This document shows positions 45,439 to 53,009 of a DNA stretch of 53,156 nucleotides, piece by piece. A program made the position numbers and the translations under genes. This DNA is from Desulfobacterales bacterium (GTDB lineage: Bacteria; Desulfobacterota; Desulfobacteria; Desulfobacterales; SURF-7). The notes beneath the pieces are model-generated. The model was not told where the DNA came from. It did no database searches and saw only the letters and a program-made list of their open reading frames with translations. Each line of letters opens with the position of its first letter. Positions within the stretch are counted from its first letter, which is position 1. Where the stretch lies: assembly GCA_018693105.1 (NCBI GenBank), contig JABHLN010000011.1, positions 1 to 53,156 of the forward strand, written 5' to 3'.

Positions 45439-46008
45439 ATGTTTTCATCTTCTGAGATAAAGGAAATTGTCAGCCATCCTAATACGCTGACATTGTATCG
45501 GATAATTGCCATACCGATAATAATAGTACTTCTTTTCTTTCCCGAAAGCAGGATATGTACATTTTTTGCCGCTCTTATTTTTACTGCTGCAGCAATAACC
45601 GATTTTTTTGACGGATATATAGCCAGGAATAAGGGCCTTGTTTCTTCACTAGGTAAAACCATGGATCCTCTTGCGGACAAACTCCTTGTTTCTTCTGTTT
45701 TTATAATGATGACACATCATGGCTGGGTGGAAGCATGGATTGTCTGTGTTATTATTGGCCGCGAGTTTGCTGTGACAGGGCTTCGCAGTATAATTGTTGA
45801 AAAAGGGGAGGATGTTTCAGCATCCTGGCTGGGAAAATATAAAGTCGGTTTTCAGATTGCAGCCATAATTCCACTCCTGCTTCATTTTGATTACTTTACA
45901 TTCGAGATGCATAAAATTGGAAGCTTTCTATTGTGGATTGCTCTTATTATGACTGTGTGGTCAGGGGCTGATTATTTTATAAGGTTCAGGAAGCTCATGC
46001 AGGACTAA
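45439..46008 (+). CDS. pgsA: CDP-diacylglycerol-glycerol-3-phosphate 3-phosphatidyltransferase
   Basis: PgsA makes phosphatidylglycerol phosphate at the cytoplasmic membrane. The 189-residue product has the CDP-alcohol phosphotransferase motif DGYIARNKG, then GKTMDPLADK, with the expected D-G-x2-A-R-x8-G-x3-D-x3-D spacing. About five membrane helices surround it. Start ATG at 45439. The alternative, a cardiolipin-synthase-like member, is less likely on length. Confidence 0.92.
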   Translation: MFSSSEIKEIVSHPNTLTLYRIIAIPIIIVLLFFPESRICTFFAALIFTAAAITDFFDGYIARNKGLVSSLGKTMDPLADKLLVSSVFIMMTHHGWVEAWIVCVIIGREFAVTGLRSIIVEKGEDVSASWLGKYKVGFQIAAIIPLLLHFDYFTFEMHKIGSFLLWIALIMTVWSGADYFIRFRKLMQD

Positions 46009-46061
46009 TAATCAGTTGCCGTATAAACACAATCAGTTGGACAGATATTCAAGTTTTGTTG

Positions 46062-46090
46062 TTGACAGGGTTCTAAAAAAAAGTTAGATT
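46062..46090 (+). promoter_or_regulatory. Promoter of the tRNA pair
   Basis: TTGACA (46062-46067), a 17-base spacer and TAGATT (46085-46090) sit 14 bases before the first tRNA, giving transcription start near 46097. Confidence 0.8.
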
Positions 46091-46103
46091 GCCTCTTTGT
46101 TGA

Positions 46104-46178
46104 GCGGGAGTAACTCAGTGGTAGAGTGCGACCTTGCCAAGGTCGAAGTCGCGGGTTCAAATCCCGTTTCCCGCTCCA
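46104..46178 (+). tRNA. tRNA-Gly (GCC anticodon)
   Basis: The 75-base gene has a GCGGGAG acceptor stem, the anticodon loop TTGCCAA, a T-loop GGTTCAAATCC and an encoded CCA. All stems fold. It is followed by tRNA-Cys after eight bases. Confidence 0.97.
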
Positions 46179-46186
46179 CTTTTTAA

Positions 46187-46261
46187 GGCGGCATGGCCAA
46201 GTGGTAAGGCAGCGGCCTGCAAAGCCGTTATTCATCAGTTCGAATCTGATTGCCGCCTCCA
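46187..46261 (+). tRNA. tRNA-Cys (GCA anticodon)
   Basis: The 75-base gene has a GGCGGCA/TGCCGCC acceptor stem, an anticodon loop CTGCAAA and an encoded CCA. It shares a transcript with tRNA-Gly, ending at the hairpin at 46272-46311. Confidence 0.97.
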
Positions 46262-46271
46262 ATTAAAACAT

Positions 46272-46311
46272 AAAAGCTCGCAAGTATTTCAGAAACTTGC
46301 GAGCTTTTTTT
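46272..46311 (+). terminator. Rho-independent terminator after the tRNAs
   Basis: AAAAGCTCGCAAGT (46272-46285) pairs perfectly with ACTTGCGAGCTTTT (46295-46308) around a nine-base loop, and a T-run follows. Confidence 0.93.
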
Positions 46312-46453
46312 GTTGGTTTTAAAAACATCACTCAAAGTACACATTACCTCTAAAAACAATTTGTTAGGCTAAAAGCTGGTCACAAATATAGACACACCTT
46401 AGAACTCCTGCTATAGACTATTATATAATTTTAGGCTGATAGGAGGAATAGAT

Positions 46454-46873
46454 ATGAGAGCTACCCTTTTAATTTCAGTATTACTTATCTCAATCGCTAT
46501 TAATGCAGCTGTCTTCCAACATCATTATTTCACCAGGGAGCATATATTGGCGAAGAATCATGCAAGAGTCATATTGGAGGAAAATAAGAAATCTGAACCA
46601 TACCTGTTTCAATACGCTGGTAAGGAAAAGTGGTCTAATGTATTCGCGATTTACCGCTTTAACAAGGAAACCGGGGAGGCGTTGCGCTATTCATACACAA
46701 TCTTCGAAGAGGATAAGGATGGCACGCCTGAATATGATTTTGTTGAGGTATTAAACATGGAAACTGGCGAGAGTAAGTCTGCTGTTTCTTCAAAAGATCG
46801 AGCTTTAATGAAAATGTATTTTGAAAAGGCCCTAAGTAAAATTGGAAAGAAAAAGCATAAAAAGGCTGATTAA
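46454..46873 (+). CDS. Small anchored or secreted protein, unknown
   Basis: The 139-residue product starts with a hydrophobic signal or anchor (LLISVLLISIAINAAVF) and continues as a charged, lysine-rich soluble domain ending KKKHKKAD. The central EEDKDGTPEYDFVEV is a D-x-D-type acidic stretch that could bind calcium, as in short EF-hand-like loops, but this is weak. An AGGAGGAATAG site fixes the start. No family recognised. It lies between the tRNA terminator and the ABC export operon. Confidence 0.65.
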   Translation: MRATLLISVLLISIAINAAVFQHHYFTREHILAKNHARVILEENKKSEPYLFQYAGKEKWSNVFAIYRFNKETGEALRYSYTIFEEDKDGTPEYDFVEVLNMETGESKSAVSSKDRALMKMYFEKALSKIGKKKHKKAD

Positions 46874-46932
46874 CAGCGATATGTTAAAAAATTCACATAT
46901 TCTAACTATTATTAACCTCAGAAAGACGTGAA

Positions 46933-48024
46933 TTATTTCAGAATTCTGTTCCATACTTTGACTTTATCATTTTGAGAAATACCGGACAGAATTTCAATAT
47001 TAATACTGTCCGACAAGCCTGTTTCAACTTTTCTTTTCTCATATATTTGAGGAGCTTTTTCTACTTCAACAAAAATATTTTCTTTTTCAAATTGTAACAG
47101 GCTTTCGCTTATTGCCATTACTTTTTCACGTTTATCAAGGACTATATCAGCGTTTGCGCTGTAGCCTGCTCTTAAAAATGTGTTTGCTTTCAGCTCAACA
47201 CTTGCTTTAATTTCGAATTGAATGGCGCCGTTTTCCTCTACCCCTTTTGGTGAAATGTATTCAAGAATTGCATGAAATGTTTCATCTTCTATCGCGCCGA
47301 CTGTAATAACAAGGTCCATGCCTTCCTTAATTTTTCCCACTTCGGATTCGTCTACTTTTCCTTCAAATATCATTTCACTCATATCAGCAACAACAGCAAT
47401 AGTTGTTCCATTATTAAAGGTGTTGCTTTCTATTACCGATTTTCCCACTTTTACAGGAATGTCAAGAATCATTCCGTCTATTGTGGAGCGGATGGAAGTA
47501 TTCGCATTATTTTTATATTTCTTACTTACCCCGTCTCTTATGAGCATGAGGTTATCTTCTGCCGCTTTTAGTTCTTCCAGTGCGTTGTCGGAATTAAGCT
47601 GGAATCTTTGAAATTCGGATTCATTAATAATATTTTTCTTAAACAATTCATGTTTCCGTTTATATGTTTTTTTTGCATCATTATAGTTGATGGCAGCTCT
47701 TCTTAATCTGGATTCGGCATTGTTAAGGCTTACCATATCCGGAATAATTTTAACCATGGCGATGAGATCTCCTTTTTTAACTAAATCGCCTGCTTCCATG
47801 TTCACCGTTTCAATAATACCGGACACTTTTGATTTTATATCGATCTCTTTTCTAGGAGTGACAGAACCTGAGGCAACTGTTTTCAGTATAATATCTGTGA
47901 TAAACGGCTGTGCCGTATCGTATACAACAGGTTTTTTCTTTGATTTTAAATAAAGGAATACAAATGTACCGAAAAATATTGAAACGATAAGAATTGCCGT
48001 AAGTATTTTTATTATTATCTTCAT
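46933..48024 (-). CDS. Periplasmic adaptor (membrane fusion protein) of an ABC exporter
   Basis: The 363-residue product has one N-terminal membrane helix (IIIKILTAILIVSIFFGTFVF), a biotinyl-lipoyl-like region (GSVTPRKEIDIKSKVSGII, AGDLVKKGDLIAMVK), a coiled-coil hairpin of about 80 residues and beta-barrel strands, the MacA/HlyD layout. It would link the two permeases to an outer-membrane channel. It is the last gene of the run ATPase-permease-permease-adaptor; two inverted-repeat elements separate it from the second permease. Confidence 0.88.
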   Translation of the reverse strand: MKIIIKILTAILIVSIFFGTFVFLYLKSKKKPVVYDTAQPFITDIILKTVASGSVTPRKEIDIKSKVSGIIETVNMEAGDLVKKGDLIAMVKIIPDMVSLNNAESRLRRAAINYNDAKKTYKRKHELFKKNIINESEFQRFQLNSDNALEELKAAEDNLMLIRDGVSKKYKNNANTSIRSTIDGMILDIPVKVGKSVIESNTFNNGTTIAVVADMSEMIFEGKVDESEVGKIKEGMDLVITVGAIEDETFHAILEYISPKGVEENGAIQFEIKASVELKANTFLRAGYSANADIVLDKREKVMAISESLLQFEKENIFVEVEKAPQIYEKRKVETGLSDSINIEILSGISQNDKVKVWNRILK

Positions 48025-48065
48025 GTTGTTTTAATGCCTTTTCAGTTTTAGCAATTTAATACTAT

Positions 48066-48211
48066 CTCAAAATATATAAACGATGGCTAAGTACAAATCT
48101 TCATATGCAAGGCATAACTTTTTTGCCGGGGGTGAAGGCATACAGGTAGTATGTCGAACTTCCGGCAAAAAGTTATAACGCAGCAGATGGAGACTTTTAC
48201 GACGCTTTCTC
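48066..48211. repeat. Palindromic element, type 1, copy 8 (divergent stem)
   Basis: The outer parts are the usual GATGGCTAAGTACAAATC and GACTTTTACGACG, but the hairpin arms are AACTTTTTGCCGG and CCGGCAAAAAGTT. They are exactly complementary to each other and unlike the arms of the other copies. It lies just upstream of the adaptor gene, between it and the inverted-repeat element at 48211-48330. Confidence 0.9.
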
Positions 48212-48330
48212 AAAACAAAGATTAGAGTTTCTGACAAGGCACAAAGTGGCGAGAAAGCAGAGCATACATGTAGTATGTGAGCATTTTGAGCCGCTTTGTA
48301 ACGCTGTCAGGGGCACTTAGATTTGTTTTG
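48211..48330. repeat. 120-bp inverted-repeat element sharing the type-1 loop core
   Basis: CAAAACAAA (48211-48219) and TTTGTTTTG (48322-48330) are perfect ends. Inside, CTGACA/TGTCAG and CAAAGTGGC/GCCGCTTTG pair, and the centre is GCATACATGTAGTATG, the loop core of the type-1 elements. It lies next to copy 8 and just beyond the stop of the second permease. Confidence 0.8.
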
Positions 48331-48334
48331 CATT

Positions 48335-49597
48335 TTAATTTACGCTTATGGCGTTTACGGGCTGTATATCAATAGCCCTTTTTGCAGGTATAAGACCTGC
48401 TAAAACCCCTGATACAACCAATATTGCAAAAGCTATTAAGGAAATTTGTAAATCCACCTCAGGTGATTTAAACATTTCAATTTTTCCGTATTTTTCAATT
48501 ACGGCTGAAACTATCTCAAGTAATGAAACCCCCAAAAAAAGTCCTGCGTATCCGGAAACGGTTGTCAGGAAAACTGTTTCCAGAACAATTTGTCCGGTTA
48601 TATCTAAAGGTGTTGCCCCTATTGCCCTTTTTATACCAATCTCTCTTGTCCTTTCTTTAACAATAATCAGCATGATATTACTGACCCCGATAATTCCGGC
48701 CAGAAGAGAAAGGATACCGACAAACCAGTTTAACCCGTTAATACCTAAAAAAAGATTATTTATTTTAATATATACTTTTTCAAGGTTCCAGTGACCAAAT
48801 GCCATTGTATCGTCAGGAGCTATATTATGACGGCTTGCCAGAATCTTTAATGCCCGGTCTTTTACTATTGAAACAGGGACGCCCTTTACAGAAGTAAGAG
48901 CAAAATAACCGACAATGTTATTATAGTTAAACGCCTGCTGGAAAGAAGTAAAAGGTACAATAAGGGTTTCCTCATCTCTTTCCGCGTCATCCCCGGTGGC
49001 ATATGAGCCAAACAAACCTACCACTCTAAAATCGACACCATTGATTTTAATATATTCCCCCATATATTTTTCATCATCATCAAAAAGCAGTTTTTTAACC
49101 CGCTTTCCAATAACTGCGACTTTTCTTTTATCTTTAATGTCATTATCGTTTATAAACCTGCCGTTCATTATATTTACTGAGCGGATATTTATAATTTCGG
49201 GGAAATCGCCGTATGTAGTAAAAGAACCGTTCTTTAATCCCCGTGATACCGTACTGGTTGCCCTGTGGCCGCCAAGCTGGATCCTTGGTGCCAGGTACTC
49301 AAGGTCTGTAAGGTTCTCTTTCAAAGCATCAATGTCGCTGTTGTTAAAATGAAACCTTCTGCCCCTGTTAAACCCCTTGTACGGTTTTGTGGATTGCCTC
49401 GCCCAGATAAAAACACTATTGGTAGCAATATTTTTAAATGCTTTTGTTGCACCGTTATAAAGCCCTCTCCCCGAACCGATAAGGACTATCAGCATAAAAA
49501 GCCCCCAGAACACCCCGAAAGCGGTTAATGCTGTTCTAAGTTTATTGCTTTTAAGGGCAATGAAAATTTCCTGCCAGTTATCTTTGTCGAATATCAT
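48335..49597 (-). CDS. MacB/FtsX-type ABC transporter permease, second copy
   Basis: The 420-residue product has the MacB/LolC plan: one N-terminal helix (ALTAFGVFWGLFMLIVLIGSG), a large periplasmic domain of about 240 residues, and three C-terminal helices with KERTREIGIKRAIGATPLDI. The C-terminal PAKRAIDIQPVNAIS is standard. It is co-directional with the first permease, eight bases downstream. The two permeases are homologous but not near-identical, so they probably form a heterodimer. Confidence 0.9.
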   Translation of the reverse strand: MIFDKDNWQEIFIALKSNKLRTALTAFGVFWGLFMLIVLIGSGRGLYNGATKAFKNIATNSVFIWARQSTKPYKGFNRGRRFHFNNSDIDALKENLTDLEYLAPRIQLGGHRATSTVSRGLKNGSFTTYGDFPEIINIRSVNIMNGRFINDNDIKDKRKVAVIGKRVKKLLFDDDEKYMGEYIKINGVDFRVVGLFGSYATGDDAERDEETLIVPFTSFQQAFNYNNIVGYFALTSVKGVPVSIVKDRALKILASRHNIAPDDTMAFGHWNLEKVYIKINNLFLGINGLNWFVGILSLLAGIIGVSNIMLIIVKERTREIGIKRAIGATPLDITGQIVLETVFLTTVSGYAGLFLGVSLLEIVSAVIEKYGKIEMFKSPEVDLQISLIAFAILVVSGVLAGLIPAKRAIDIQPVNAISVN

Positions 49598-49605
49598 AAT
49601 AGATT

Positions 49606-50841
49606 TTACTCGTCTTTTAATGCTTCAATCGGTTTGATGTTTGCAGCTCTTTTTGCAGGAAAATACCCTGCCATTGAGCCTGAAAAAATAAGTAAAAAAA
49701 GCGCTGCAACAGCAATTTTAATATCTACACTCGGGTTTTGAAAGTATGGTGTAGACGGTATATATGCTGATATGAGTTCTATCACGGCTACACCCAGCAC
49801 AAGCCCTGTATATCCTGAAAATGCGGTGATAAATACAGATTCAAGAATAATCTGGCTGATAATCGAACCCGGTTTTGCACCTATGGCTTTTCGTACACCA
49901 ATTTCTTTTGTCCTTTCTTTTACTGAAATAAGCATGATGTTGCTCACTCCAACTATACCGGCTATTATGGTTCCTATTCCAATGATCCAGATAAAAATCC
50001 TTATATTTTTAAAAAGGTTCATGTATTTTTTATAGACTTCAAAATTACTTCGAATATGTAGGGCGCTGTCATCTTTTTTTTCAATATTGTGGCGGCGGTA
50101 AATCAGGTTTTTGGTTTCCTCTTCAATCAGCTTATTTTCTTCAAGGTTTGAATCACCTGTTGTAAACATTATGGAGTGTACTTTGTTTTTTGCATTAAAT
50201 AACTGCTGGGCAGTTGAAAGAGGGGTATATATCATTCTTTCCTGGCGCTCATCCAGAACATCCGTAAAAACGCCAACCACTTTAAACATCATGTTATTAA
50301 TATTAATTAACTTTCCGATGGCTTCTTCTTTTTTGAATAGATGATCTTTTACCTGTGTGCCGATGACAACAATTTTACGCAGATGATCCATGTCGATGTT
50401 GTTTATCATTCTTCCGTTTATAATGACTGTTTTTTCTAGGTATTTGTGATCCGGGTGACAGCCGATAATTCTAAATGTGCCGAACTCGTTGTTATATGAA
50501 ACAGAGTTATTTCTCCAGATGTAATATCGTGAGGATATATACTCAACACCATTTATAGATCTTTTAATATCATCGTAATCATCATTTTTAAGCTCGATTA
50601 TTCTTCCGGTCTTTCGTCCTTTATGAGCTATGCTGGATTTACCTCCCCGCATCCTTATGCTGTTGACGGCATCGCGTTCAAATTCTTTTTTTACTCCTGT
50701 TTCAATGCCGTTTCCTGAACCTAATAAAATGATGAGCATAAAGATTCCCCAGGACACGGTAAAGCCGGTTAAAAAGGTCCTGAGTTTGTTCATTCGAAAG
50801 GTGTTTGAAATTTCATAAACTATGTCTAAATCAAATCTCAT
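49606..50841 (-). CDS. MacB/FtsX-type ABC transporter permease, first copy
   Basis: The 411-residue product shares the same plan (RTFLTGFTVSWGIFMLIILLGSG at the start, KERTKEIGVRKAIGAKPGSI, PAKRAANIKPIEALKDE at the end). The periplasmic domain is likely to contact the adaptor. It begins three bases after the ATPase gene ends. These mechanotransmission-type exporters move lipoproteins, peptides or antibiotics across the periplasm; the substrate here is unknown. Confidence 0.9.
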   Translation of the reverse strand: MRFDLDIVYEISNTFRMNKLRTFLTGFTVSWGIFMLIILLGSGNGIETGVKKEFERDAVNSIRMRGGKSSIAHKGRKTGRIIELKNDDYDDIKRSINGVEYISSRYYIWRNNSVSYNNEFGTFRIIGCHPDHKYLEKTVIINGRMINNIDMDHLRKIVVIGTQVKDHLFKKEEAIGKLININNMMFKVVGVFTDVLDERQERMIYTPLSTAQQLFNAKNKVHSIMFTTGDSNLEENKLIEEETKNLIYRRHNIEKKDDSALHIRSNFEVYKKYMNLFKNIRIFIWIIGIGTIIAGIVGVSNIMLISVKERTKEIGVRKAIGAKPGSIISQIILESVFITAFSGYTGLVLGVAVIELISAYIPSTPYFQNPSVDIKIAVAALFLLIFSGSMAGYFPAKRAANIKPIEALKDE

Positions 50842-50843
50842 CG

Positions 50844-51515
50844 TTATAAACTTCCATTTTCTATCATGCCGTCCACAAGGCGAATAACCCGGTCGGTTCT
50901 TTCTGCTATATCATGTTCATGTGTTACTAATAATACGGTTGTTCCTTCTTCATTTATGGATTTAAAAAGATCTATAACCGCAAAAGAAGTCTTTGAATCA
51001 AGTGCTCCGGTCGGCTCATCGGCAAGTATTACTTTCGGGTTGGTTATCATGGCACGTGCAATGGCAACACGCTGACATTGCCCTCCGGATAATTCCGAAG
51101 GAAGATGGGCCGCCCATTCTTTCAGGCCGACCTTATCGAGAAACTCAGTGGCAAGAATGTTTCTCTGTTTCCTTTTCACATTCTGATAATACAAGGGAAG
51201 TGCAACATTTTCCATGGCATTTTTATAGGGTATCAAATTAAAAGACTGAAAAACAAAGCCGAGAAAAGTGTTTCGAAGATTTGCGGATCTGGTTTCACTC
51301 ATTTTCCCTATTCGGGAACTGTTCAGGTAGTATTCTCCAGAATCATATCCATCCAGTAAGCCTATAATATTCAAAAGCGTGGATTTTCCTGAACCGGATG
51401 ACCCCATAATCGATACAAACTCACCCTTTTTGATATGGATATCGATATCTTTAAGGGCCTCAAGCTGGTTAGACCCGATTGTGAAAGTTTTGTTTAGACC
51501 TGTTATTTTTATCAT
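50844..51515 (-). CDS. ABC transporter ATPase (LolD/MacB type)
   Basis: The 223-residue protein has Walker A GSSGSGKST (38-46), the Q-loop FQSFN, the signature LSGGQ (142-146), Walker B VILADEP with Asp166 and Glu167, and the switch TH in LLVTHEHD. It is the energy subunit of the export system with the two permeases. The ribosome-binding site is weak, so the exact start could be slightly downstream. Confidence 0.95.
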   Translation of the reverse strand: MIKITGLNKTFTIGSNQLEALKDIDIHIKKGEFVSIMGSSGSGKSTLLNIIGLLDGYDSGEYYLNSSRIGKMSETRSANLRNTFLGFVFQSFNLIPYKNAMENVALPLYYQNVKRKQRNILATEFLDKVGLKEWAAHLPSELSGGQCQRVAIARAMITNPKVILADEPTGALDSKTSFAVIDLFKSINEEGTTVLLVTHEHDIAERTDRVIRLVDGMIENGSL

Positions 51516-51747
51516 TTGATTTTCATCATTAATGCATTCAAGCAGTCTTATAAGTAGTAGGTGGAATTAAGAGATTTTATAACTATCCGAATTATTGGAA
51601 TTATCATTATCAATATTTTTACTGATTATGTCAATATTTTTGATCAGGCTTTGTATGTAATTGTGTATATAAATTATTATATATCAGGTTTGTTGTGCGG
51701 TATGTTTTTCCCCGGGGTGGAATTATTTTCTTAAGGATATAAGTAAA
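51516..51747. other. Control region of the ABC operon
   Basis: Between the ATPase start and the terminator hairpin at 51748-51777 I see no plausible gene. The AT-rich sequence contains several TATAAT-like hexamers on the minus strand without a convincing -35 at the right distance. Confidence 0.45.
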
Positions 51748-51777
51748 ATAGCCTGCCTCCTTTTGGAGACAGGCTAT
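51748..51777 (-). terminator. Terminator hairpin of the 51827 gene
   Basis: ATAGCCTGCCTCC and GGAGACAGGCTAT form a 13-pair stem with one mismatch around TTTT. On the minus strand the stem is followed by TTTTACTT. It lies 50 bases past the stop of the secreted-protein gene. Confidence 0.8.
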
Positions 51778-51826
51778 CGACCCCTTTATGTATTCAACTC
51801 AGGGGGTGTTTTTGGGTTTTGATGAT

Positions 51827-52219
51827 TTAGCCTCCGGAAAACTTATTATACCAATTATTCATCTCTTTCACTTCAGCATCCATATTCCATACTGTCATAT
51901 ATTTCCCGCCCTTATTAACCTGAACTCTTTCGGCTATTATAAGGTCGTTTTTCACCTTTCCGATAATTCTGATTTTATCATTAAGGTGCCTTACTTTTAA
52001 AGACCTGTCCACATTGAGTACAAAGTATGTTTTCCCGTCGGCAGTATTCAGAACAAAGTCTTTTTCGAGAGCTATATGTCCTTCAGACACAAGACATGTA
52101 TTACTGTAGAATGTACAAAATGCCCCGCTAAAGGTTCCATTAAACGTTTCGGCCATAGCTGCCGAAGTCATAAATGCAAAAAAAGCTATGAAAACTGATA
52201 TTAGTATTTGTTTTTTCAT
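51827..52219 (-). CDS. Secreted protein with a beta-rich domain, unknown
   Basis: The start is the ATG at 52219 (130 residues) because a GGAGG site lies eight bases upstream; an open frame back to 52300 has no site. A signal peptide (KKQILISVFIAFFAFMTSAAMA) is followed by a beta-rich domain with one Cys pair (GAFCTFYSNTCLVSEG) and strands FVLNTADGKTYFVLN and IRIIGKVKNDLIIAERVQV. The latter pattern resembles OB-fold-like periplasmic proteins (YgiW/BOF type). That likeness is only visual. Confidence 0.65.
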   Translation of the reverse strand: MKKQILISVFIAFFAFMTSAAMAETFNGTFSGAFCTFYSNTCLVSEGHIALEKDFVLNTADGKTYFVLNVDRSLKVRHLNDKIRIIGKVKNDLIIAERVQVNKGGKYMTVWNMDAEVKEMNNWYNKFSGG

Positions 52220-52484
52220 GATGTGTCCTCCTTCTTTCATTTTCGTACAACAAAAAATCATTTTAAGTCCATTCGAATGGATCCGGGAAGACTCTTCCAT
52301 CTATTATCCTGATAAAATATATTCCCGGCGATTAAGCGCTTTCATTTACCCGTAATTTTATAACGGTTTACAAGCACTTTAATACATTAGTCTGTTTAAG
52401 GACTGAATCCTTACAATAATTATCTATAAATTTGAAAATATTTTTTAAAACTTTAAAAGGGAAGGCTTGAGGATGGTTTCGAGG

Positions 52485-52537
52485 GGCTGGCAAAACGCTA
52501 TAACGCAGTAGATGGAGACTTTCTACGACGCCATCAA
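52485..52537. repeat. Right half of a type-1 element
   Basis: ACGCTATAACGCAGTAGATGGAGACTTTC in two parts and the end CTACGACGCCATCAA match the right half of copy 1. The left half and loop core are missing. It lies six bases from the end of the anti-sigma gene. Confidence 0.7.
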
Positions 52538-52542
52538 AGTAA

Positions 52543-52806
52543 TCACGATTGGAATCGGAGAGATGCCTTTATACGTTCACAGGCTTCTTTGGACAGGTAT
52601 TCAGTTGACTCTTCCGGCGGGATGCCGCTTTCGTCGTAACGGCATATTTCTCTAATGAAACCAACCTGTCTGCTAAACAGGGAACATTCGCGGCAAAAGA
52701 GCAAATGCAATAGAATCCCGACCCGGTAATAAAGAGGCAGTCGTGTATCCATTGCCTGGGAAGTTTTCTTTGAAATCTCTTTGCAGTCAAATATCCAGTG
52801 TTTCAT
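52543..52806 (-). CDS. Zinc-finger anti-sigma factor
   Basis: The 87-residue protein has DCKEISKKTSQAMD near its start and LLHLLFCRECSLFSRQ, an H-x3-C-x2-C zinc motif of anti-sigma (zf-HC2/ASD) proteins. It lacks the usual membrane helix, so it would be soluble. The start overlaps the end of the sigma gene by four bases (ATGA), the normal sigma/anti-sigma coupling. Confidence 0.8.
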   Translation of the reverse strand: MKHWIFDCKEISKKTSQAMDTRLPLYYRVGILLHLLFCRECSLFSRQVGFIREICRYDESGIPPEESTEYLSKEACERIKASLRFQS

Positions 52807-53009
52807 TTTTCAGCCCTTTCACCTGGTGTAACTATTCCGGAAAGTTCCAGGCATCTTCTCAATAACATTCTTGCCCTGTATAACATCACCCAGCTATTGG
52901 TCGTAGAAATGTCAAGAAGCTTACAAATTTCTTTTGTACTCAACCCGTCTATTTCTCTGTAAACGAATGCATCTGCTGTACGTTTGGGCATATCCGCCAG
53001 ACACTCATA
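52803..53009 (-). pseudogene. Sigma-70 family (ECF) factor, C-terminal fragment
   Basis: CLADMPKRTADAFVYREIDG, LSTKEICKLLDISTTNSWVML and HRAR-like YRARMLLRRCLE are the region-4 DNA-binding domain of an ECF sigma factor, which reads the -35 element. Upstream the frame meets a stop at 53031-53033, and regions 1-2 are absent. The sequence there instead encodes, on the other strand, part of a GIY-YIG nuclease. The gene is truncated by a rearrangement or by a chimeric join. An ATG at 52991 could start a 62-residue remnant. Confidence 0.8.

Noticed and set aside
46005-46262. Minus-strand frame of 85 residues across the two tRNA genes
   Set aside because: It is antisense to both tRNAs; its residues simply translate the complement of tRNA stems.
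588-52537. Integron attC sites or a CRISPR array as the explanation of the palindromic copies
   Set aside because: The copies are 5 to 16 kb apart with ordinary genes of both orientations between them. There is no integrase, no cas gene, no regular spacing and no single-gene cassette pattern.
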